64,000 bases of DNA from Malus domestica (lineage: Eukaryota; Streptophyta; Magnoliopsida; Rosales; Rosaceae). The stretch covers positions 28,831,501-28,895,500 of the forward strand of contig NC_091677.1 of assembly GCF_042453785.1 (NCBI RefSeq), given 5' to 3'. A model generated the notes under the pieces. That model was not told the DNA's origin and did not search any database. It saw only the letters and a program-made list of their open reading frames with translations. The translations under genes were made by a program, and so were the position numbers. This document shows positions 58,801-64,000 of the stretch, one piece after another; within the stretch, counting starts at the first letter, position 1, and each line of letters begins with the position of its first letter.

Positions 58801-59998
58801 GATACAAAATTCTAATGAGAACAATAAGAATATCTTATGATCCAGTTAGCAATGAACAAACCTTGAACAAGTAATAGCGGCAATAATTAACATTATTCAA
58901 AGGTATGATAAGTTACAAACCTCTGTAAGTTCCTGTTATATTCCATGTAGAAAATGGTCCCAAATCAATTTCATCTTTTTTTACAAATAGCCACTGCAAA
59001 AAGAAAATTGAGGAATTTAAAAGGTTGGTTTGTTCAATTTCATACCATTCCAAAACAAATTTTGGTCATAAACCTACTTCCTCATAAAAAGTATATAGAT
59101 ATGTCAAACAAATTATATCAATGCCATGTAATTGAAAAAATTTACTGGTTAACGGTAAACGACGTTTTACTTTTATTTGGGGAGGGAATGGCGAGAGTCA
59201 GACTCTTGCAGTGTTGTGGGCATAAGCGTTCTTTTATCTAATTTATAAGCCGCCACATACAGATGCACTTAATGCAGCCCATAAAATGGGCACAACCAAG
59301 GAAATAACAAGCAGACAGAAATATTGCAGGACATGTAAGTCATTGCTCATATAGTTTAAGTGATCATATCAACATTCCAAGTGAAACACCACTATTGCTG
59401 TTCTCTAACTAAACTAACTCGGAACTAAAAATAACGATGGGCTGCAGAACTCAGTATCTACAACTAAATTAACTACGAACCATGACTTTTTGAAGCAGCT
59501 GGGTTCATAACAAAGGTTCACAACATGAATGTTTAAGTTTTCTAGCAAGTATAACACCAATATTGAGCTCTCCATTAACCTATCTCTAGAAACATGAACT
59601 TCGATTTTACATTTATCATTGCATCTACATCCTTCCCATGAGTTAATATAGCTAGTATAAATATTTACATACACACAAACACAAATAGCACTTGGCAGAT
59701 CAAATTCACATTTCCAACTGAAATTCACAACCTTTAACTAAAAACGTCATAAAGTTCAATCACAAACAACCAAATGCAACAAAACTAAGCATAGAAAGAA
59801 AAAAAACCCGAAATTTCGACTACCAACCTCATCGCCCCATGATCGAGCTCGTTCCCGCAAGGGTCGAAGACTGGCCACCGGCGGCAAAAGCACAAAAGCA
59901 ACCCAAACCCAGAATACAACCCAGTACAGCTTGCTCCGCCGAGACCACAAACACCCCAAATTCCTCACGACCCCCGAACCAAACCCCATAAATCCCAT
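52882..59998 (-). CDS. Transmembrane RING E3 ubiquitin ligase, FLY1/FLY2-like
   Basis: Fourteen minus-strand exons join in frame to about 573 residues: 59998-59828, 58993-58921, 58102-57975, 57721-57606, 57458-57398, 57166-57100, 57018-56941, 56428-56271, 56190-56131, 56048-55955, 55325-55158, 53994-53666, 53180-53064, 52983-52882. A signal/anchor segment (YWVVFWVWVAFVLL) leads into the family's RPLRERARSWGDEW motif. A lumenal domain follows, including WNITGTYRG, GVIIFHDVFDNEHNVGG and LGVFSSQVFQESPRDK. After VNYTLMVTFVSFLQVLLLI come several membrane helices (FFKFVVFSIFEMRYLLAIW, HNFLRPILLLMYSFWIPQII, CICLGVFIGLQASILLLQHY). The C-terminal RING (about 523-565) has CVIC, CDHCFH, C and CPTC ligands. 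Arabidopsis FLY1 acts in the endomembrane system and controls pectin methylesterification in seed mucilage; yeast TUL1 is a relative. The order is complete, so the protein should be functional. Introns hold several repeats. Confidence 0.92.
54170..54764. mobile_element. LTR/TRIM-like element with inverted right end, in FLY-like intron 11
   Basis: The left part (54170-54421) looks like an LTR: TGTTATGGAATTAAGATTAC start, TTATAAATAGG TATA-like site, GTGCTACA end. It is followed by TGGTATCAAAG, a Met-tRNA-type primer site. The purine-rich interior has no gene. The right end (about 54728-54764) is the inverted copy of the left start (GTAATCTTAATTCCATAACA), not a direct repeat. No target duplication was seen. 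Possibly a TRIM rearranged by inversion or nested insertion. Confidence 0.5.
55745..55835 (+). repeat. Dispersed-repeat segment ACAACAACAAAGCC...
   Basis: Intron sequence running ACAACAACAAAGCCTTATCC, then CACTAAGTGGGGTCGG and TTATATGAGA. This block is widespread in plant genomes as part of a dispersed repeat. The CCCACTAAGTGGG core is a palindrome. Identification is from memory of the motif. Confidence 0.45.
58510..58655 (+). repeat. Short tandem copies in FLY-like intron 2
   Basis: TTTGTTGGTTTGTTTAGCTA followed by GT(A/C)AGCCTAGT occurs three times (near 58522, 58577 and 58612). It sits in a 58319-58700 region that ends like an LTR (TGTTCTTGTTTAATGAATTA). Possibly part of a solo Copia LTR. 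Confidence 0.45.
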
Positions 59999-60299
59999 CC
60001 CCGAAATTCAACTCCGAATTTCCACCGCCACCGCCAAGCCTCTGTGTTGGGAAAGAAATCGAAAAAACGAAGAGAAAAACAGGAAACCCATTGGAGTAAA
60101 CAGCTTAAGAGAGGGGGGTTTTGCTTCAATTGGAGTCAAAGATTGGAGGAAGTTACCAGCCGATCAAATGGAGAAAGTGAAAGCACAACGACTAATTGAC
60201 TTCTTAATTATTCTTAAGCAACAACAAAGAAAACTAATAACAAAGGAGTATCAAATTAGAATAAGTATTTAATTTGAATATATATTAAATAATATTAGT

Positions 60300-60645
60300 A
60301 ATAATTATTGTGGGTTGGAGGTTAAGAGGGTTGGTTCGAGAGCTTAAGAGGAAGACGAAGGCGTGGGAATGGTGGTTGACATGTCCACTGGTTTTTCTGG
60401 TATTTGGTAAATGGAGGTCAAAGTCGGGGAGGCTTGTTCGGGGGGCAACGTAGGCGTACGCGCCTCAACGAACATGGGACTCGCCGCCCAAGTCAATGCG
60501 GCCTCGGTAAAATTGACGGACGGGTTAAATTGATAAAATTAAAAAATTATGTGGTATAATATGTGAAATTTAAAATTTCAAGACTTATTTTGTAAATGAT
60601 TTCCAAATTTTAGAGTGTAAAATGTAATTAATACTAAATTTTTCA
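60300..60645. other. Upstream region of the FLY-like gene
   Basis: From about 60000 leftward in minus-strand reading lies the promoter and 5' UTR side of the FLY-like gene. The interval is AT-rich with one GC-richer stretch (60340-60530). No gene is supported. Confidence 0.3.
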
Positions 60646-61635
60646 TGACACACCCCAACCTAGATCGAGGCATGCTGGCCGTCACATGAGGGTGACATAG
60701 TCATGTGCACAGTGCGGAAGCAAAAGAGATATAAGGAAATACGAACGAATAAAAACCAAACTACTAAAAGTACTAGCTAAAATAAGGTGCTAGTGCAAGA
60801 TTAAGTGTGAAATATACAATCAGAGCATAAATAGCCTAAGTGCAGTCAGGCAGGACAAGTACTAATTATACAACACCCAAAGGTGATCCTACATTTATGA
60901 TGTTATGTCAGAACCACCGTCGAAATCCCCGTGAGCCACCAAAACACTTCTACCTAAAACCTAGAGGGGCGCAAAACAGAAAGTGTGAGTGGGCAAAAAC
61001 AAAGCTTTTCAAAATCATTTCATTTCTCAAAAGTTCTAACCCCTCACCGTAAAACTTGTATAATCTCCCAGAAAATATAATATATGTTATATCAAAAATC
61101 ATGCTTAAGATGAAATCCATAGAAATATATCATGCCAAAGTATCTCAATGAAATGCCATAAGTAATTCAGTTAAAATATATCAATGCCGAATATCATATT
61201 AGTCGGCTCCACCTAACGTGAGTCTATAGCTCATAATCAATTTCAACCATATCAAATCCTGCACACGAGTCGGAACCACCTAAAATGGTCTCTACGACAG
61301 GACTAGGTGTAGAATAAATATGCTAGTGCTACGATCACTTGAAGACTGTGCGAATGATCGTAGGTCACCTACGAGTCGGAACCACCTATAATGGTCTGTA
61401 CAACAATCCTGTGCACCTAACTTGGATCCAAGGTGAGCATATGGTACGGGAGGTGAACATCACGTGAAGGACTATGCCTTAACTCTGGGCGAGAGCACTA
61501 ACACCGGGGTGCAGGTTTATGAGCTTTCAATATATCACATCATATCTCGCATAACTGAAGCAATCTCATATCTTTGATTTATGAATTTACTTGGCACTTA
61601 CCTGTGCGCCCGCAGCACCAATCATAAGTATATGC
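60646..61635 (+). repeat. LTR-like repeat starting TGACACACCCC
   Basis: Starts TGACACACCCCAACCTAGA with AGTGCGGAAGC, as many Gypsy-type plant LTRs do. Internal direct repeat: GAGTCGGAACCACCTA(A/T)AA followed by TGGTCT occurs near 61269 and 61374. No credible gene. It shares its start skeleton with 32343-32690. It is interrupted on the right by the CGATAATATCG-rich block. Confidence 0.4.
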
Positions 61636-61639
61636 AACT

Positions 61640-61775
61640 ACCATGGAAGAAAATATCGATAATATCGGCGATATATCGCCAATATTATCGAATTTTGCCC
61701 AAGCCGATATTTTAAGTGGTATCCAAGGGGTTTTCGTCCAAATTTCGCGATAATATCGATAATATCGCGAAATTT
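61640..61775. repeat. Palindromic ATATCG-rich block
   Basis: AATATCGATAATATCGGCGA, then TATATCGCCAATATTATCGA, form an imperfect palindrome. About 75 bp further a second copy reads TTCGCGATAATATCGATAAT and ATCGCGAAATT. Could end a DNA transposon or form strong hairpins. Non-coding. Confidence 0.5.
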
Positions 61776-62099
61776 GGGAACTGTGCAAGTCGGAGACGAA
61801 CGCCGGAGCTTTTACAGCTCCGGCCGATTGTAAAACAACCCCCTAGACTCCGATCTAGGTATGAACATGAAATAGAAGACGAGAGGAACGTTTTTATAAC
61901 GTCCGTTTGCCGTGAAACGGCCGGAGGTGTTCGGAAAGTTCTTCGACACCCACGGCCTCGCCGGAGATGGGTGTGCCTATTCCCGAGTCGATTTCATCCC
62001 AAAAATCTTGCAAAAAGACGAGATAGAACTTCAATTTCATATCTAAGCTTCGATCTAGAACATAAAATGAAAAACCCAAAACTTACCTAACTGGAGAAA

Positions 62100-62400
62100 T
62101 TGAAGGAACTCGCCGGAGCAGGTGCGATGGTGTGCGTGTGGGTCTCGGTGCAGAGAGAAAGGAGAAGGAGGAGCAGAAGGCCGTGGTGTGTGTGTGGGAG
62201 AAAGGAGAAGAGAGATCGAGAGATCTCTGTGTGTGTGTGTGGGGGAGAAGGGAGAAGAGAGATCGAAGAAGGGAGAAGAGAGATCGAGAAGGATCGAGAG
62301 AGAGAGACTGAGGTCGTGTCTACGTGTGTGATGTTTGTGTGCGTGCGTTGTGTGCGTGTGTGGTTGTGTGCGTTGTGTGTGTGTGTGTGGGTTCCTCCTG
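62100..62400. repeat. Low-complexity GA/GT-rich tract
   Basis: Long purine-rich and GTGTGT runs with short repeats of GAAGGGAGAAGAGAGATCGA (62248-62310). Open frames on both strands here are by-products of the composition and are not called as genes. 62420-62899 is AT-rich with a short direct repeat of GGTGGAGTATCAGAGCCATT at about 62551 and 62611. Confidence 0.5.
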
Positions 62401-62899
62401 TCAGGAGGACACATGACTCACTCAAGATTCCCGACAACTTTTACAATTATTTTGACAATTTCAGACCACTTTTACAATTATAACTTGTATTCTTTTCAGA
62501 CCATGGATGGTGGTTTCATTCAAAACCGTGTGCCAATATTCTTTCAAAAGGTGGAGTATCAGAGCCATTGTGATATTCTTTCAAAGCTGCCATTGTGATA
62601 TTCTTTCAAGAGGTGGAGTATCAGAGCCATTAAGAGCATTTTCGTTTCTTCTTCTTCCCTTACCCCTTTCAAAGTCATTCCAGATCCATTCCAGAGCTTG
62701 AACACAAAGGGTTCCATATTTAAAGTAAGTTTACAAACTTATATTTATATTATTGTAATTTATACAACAACAAAAAAATTTGTGTGGACTCGTATGTTAA
62801 TTTTTTTAAGTGATTAATACTTGCATGTTAGTTTTTGTAAGTAATTAAGTAATGTTAACAATTACATGTTAATTTTTTTAAGTAATTAAGCAATGTTGT

Positions 62900-63689
62900 T
62901 GTAGACATCGAAATTTCGGTAAATAAATGTTGACCGATAAATCAAAGTGTCAACGCTCATGTATTACATAAATTTTACACGTAGCGTGTGACTCAACGAA
63001 AATTGAAATGAGTTGGAAAAGTCATCAAATAGGACACGTGTCAACACATGGCAGAAACGACTTATTTCATCTGGAATATTATATTCAAAATTAGGCCTTG
63101 GAAATTTCTATAAATAGAAGGCTATTTCATTCCAAATAGGAGGAAGGAATTCATATTACACCTTGAAGCTCTGAAGCTCTGAAACTCCGAAGCTCTCAAG
63201 CAAATCCCGAAGGATCAAGAAAGCCCTTCTCGTTCTTCATCAAATCCACTTTCAAGATCAAGCCCCGACGGCCCTCGAAGAAAGTGTTCCTCGTTCTTCG
63301 TTCATCGTTCTTCTAAGATCAAGCCCCGACTGCCCCTTGGATCAACAACATCAACAAATCCACACGTCCAACCGTTCTTCAAGATCAAGCCCAAAAGCCC
63401 TTGGAGATCCGTTCATCACTATTCTTCAAAGATCAAGCCCAAAAGCCCATTTGAAGATCCGCTCAAATCCACCTTCAAGATCAAGTCCACGACCCTTGAA
63501 GAACGTTCATCCTTAGATCAAGCCCAACGGCCCTTTGGATCAATCACACATCCACAAATACACACCTTACGGAGATCGAATCAGAGGATCAAAATAGAGA
63601 GAGATTGTAACCCAAAATCATCAAATACAAATATTTGTTTGTGCACGTCGTTCTTGTCTCTTTCGTTTCAGAAATTTTCCGTGTTCACA
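62900..63689 (+). repeat. 5' LTR of a Gypsy-type retrotransposon
   Basis: About 790 bp from TGTAGACATCGAAATTTCGG (start within a few bases) to TTCCGTGTTCACA. TATA box TATAAATA at 63109-63116. The R/U5 part holds seven or more imperfect copies of a CAAGATCAAGCCC(C/A)(G/A)A-type motif between 63253 and 63540. It is followed at once by the leader. Confidence 0.75.
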
Positions 63690-63691
63690 AA

Positions 63692-63712
63692 TTGGCATGC
63701 CCAGTGGGACAA
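63692..63712 (+). other. Putative primer binding site
   Basis: TTGGCATGCCCAGTGGGACA lies 2-3 bases after the LTR end, the expected position. The complementary tRNA was not determined. Confidence 0.5.
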
Positions 63713-63767
63713 TCTCTACCTCTCATCTCTTTCTCCGTTCAAAGAATCCAAGCACACCTCAAAGTCA

Positions 63768-64000
63768 ATGGCATCAAGCAAGGGACAAGCCGTTCTTGCA
63801 ACCACTGAGGGAAGGATCTTAAGCACTTCTGCCGCAAATGGACGATCCATTGGCGCCGTAAATAGACGATCCATTGGCGCCGCAAATAGACGATCCATTG
63901 GCGCCACAACCGCTCCTCAACATGCCACTTCAAAATTGGTGCCGCTAAAAGAGCAAGGGGAGCATCCAAGGTGTGAGTCTGTCATCAACCTGACCTCGCT
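63768..64000 (+). CDS. Start of gag frame, cut by the window edge
   Basis: ATG 63768 opens a frame that remains open through the last base (about 77 codons seen). It begins MASSKGQAVLATTEGR and contains three consecutive eight-residue repeats of the form N(G/R)RSIGA(V/A/T), encoded by a 24-bp DNA repeat (63837-63908). Position after LTR and primer site makes it the gag N-terminus of the element, but no gag domain is visible yet. Confidence 0.6.
   Translation, partial: MASSKGQAVLATTEGRILSTSAANGRSIGAVNRRSIGAANRRSIGATTAPQHATSKLVPLKEQGEHPRCESVINLTS

Noticed and set aside
62055-62483. Overlapping frames of 69-127 codons rich in His/Thr or Arg/Glu
   Set aside because: They come from GT and GA low-complexity repeats and have no start context or domain.
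1-64000. tRNA genes, rRNA genes, CRISPR arrays or bacterial-type operons
   Set aside because: I saw none. The tRNA-like motif at 51 kb belongs to a SINE and the 5S-like sequence at 2 kb belongs to a TRIM.

Overview
The window is plant nuclear DNA. Split genes with GT-AG introns, plant-only families (SBP-box factor, LRX-type LRR protein, nsLTP, FLY-type E3 ligase, plant TPX2), a miR156 site and dense plant transposons all show this. The Cassandra-type element, the SINE and the MITE types suggest a woody eudicot, most likely Rosaceae (apple/pear group). That taxon call is inference. Splice models were built by hand from reading frame, GT-AG sites and remembered family structure; no search was run.

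Layout. 0-7 kb: AT-rich repeats, then a six-exon dsRNA-binding protein gene (DRB1/HYL1-like, three dsRBDs). Its first intron holds a tandem array split by a Cassandra-type TRIM. 7-12 kb: a duplicated block with a frameshifted nsLTP fragment in one copy and an intact type-I-like nsLTP gene in the other. The end of that gene has been re-copied with GA repeats between the copies, and a decayed Copia RT fragment lies in both blocks. 12-17 kb: an 18-exon TPX2 gene with a tandem exon-intron duplication and two MSA-like promoter sites. 18-29 kb (minus): a ten-exon RING1 (Polycomb PRC1 E3) gene. It is otherwise in frame but has a stop codon at a zinc-ligand cysteine of the RING finger, and its first intron carries an intact Copia retrotransposon with apparently identical LTRs. 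29-35 kb: gene-free LTR-like, SINE and foldback repeats. 35-36.5 kb (minus): an SPL3/4/5-type SBP-box gene with a miR156 site just after its stop codon. 37-38 kb: a TIR element with three internal repeats. 38-42.5 kb: a 14-exon plant BUB1 kinase gene. 43-44.4 kb (minus): an LRX-like gene whose extensin domain is almost gone. 46.8-50.4 kb (minus): a mitochondrial ADP/ATP carrier gene, probably with a 5'-UTR intron containing a MITE nested in another repeat. 52.9-60 kb (minus): a 14-exon FLY1/FLY2-like transmembrane RING E3 gene. 60-64 kb: LTR-like repeats, then the LTR and gag start of a Gypsy-type element that runs off the right edge.

Several genes concern cell division and chromatin (TPX2, BUB1, RING1) or small-RNA biology (DRB protein, miR156-targeted SPL). 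The sequence gives no sign that they form a co-regulated unit. I found no convincing new multi-gene system. The strongest anomalies are the RING1 stop codon, the nsLTP 3'-end copying, the TPX2 exon duplication, the paired hairpins at 6.9-7.05 kb, and the odd LTR/inverted element in the FLY-like gene.
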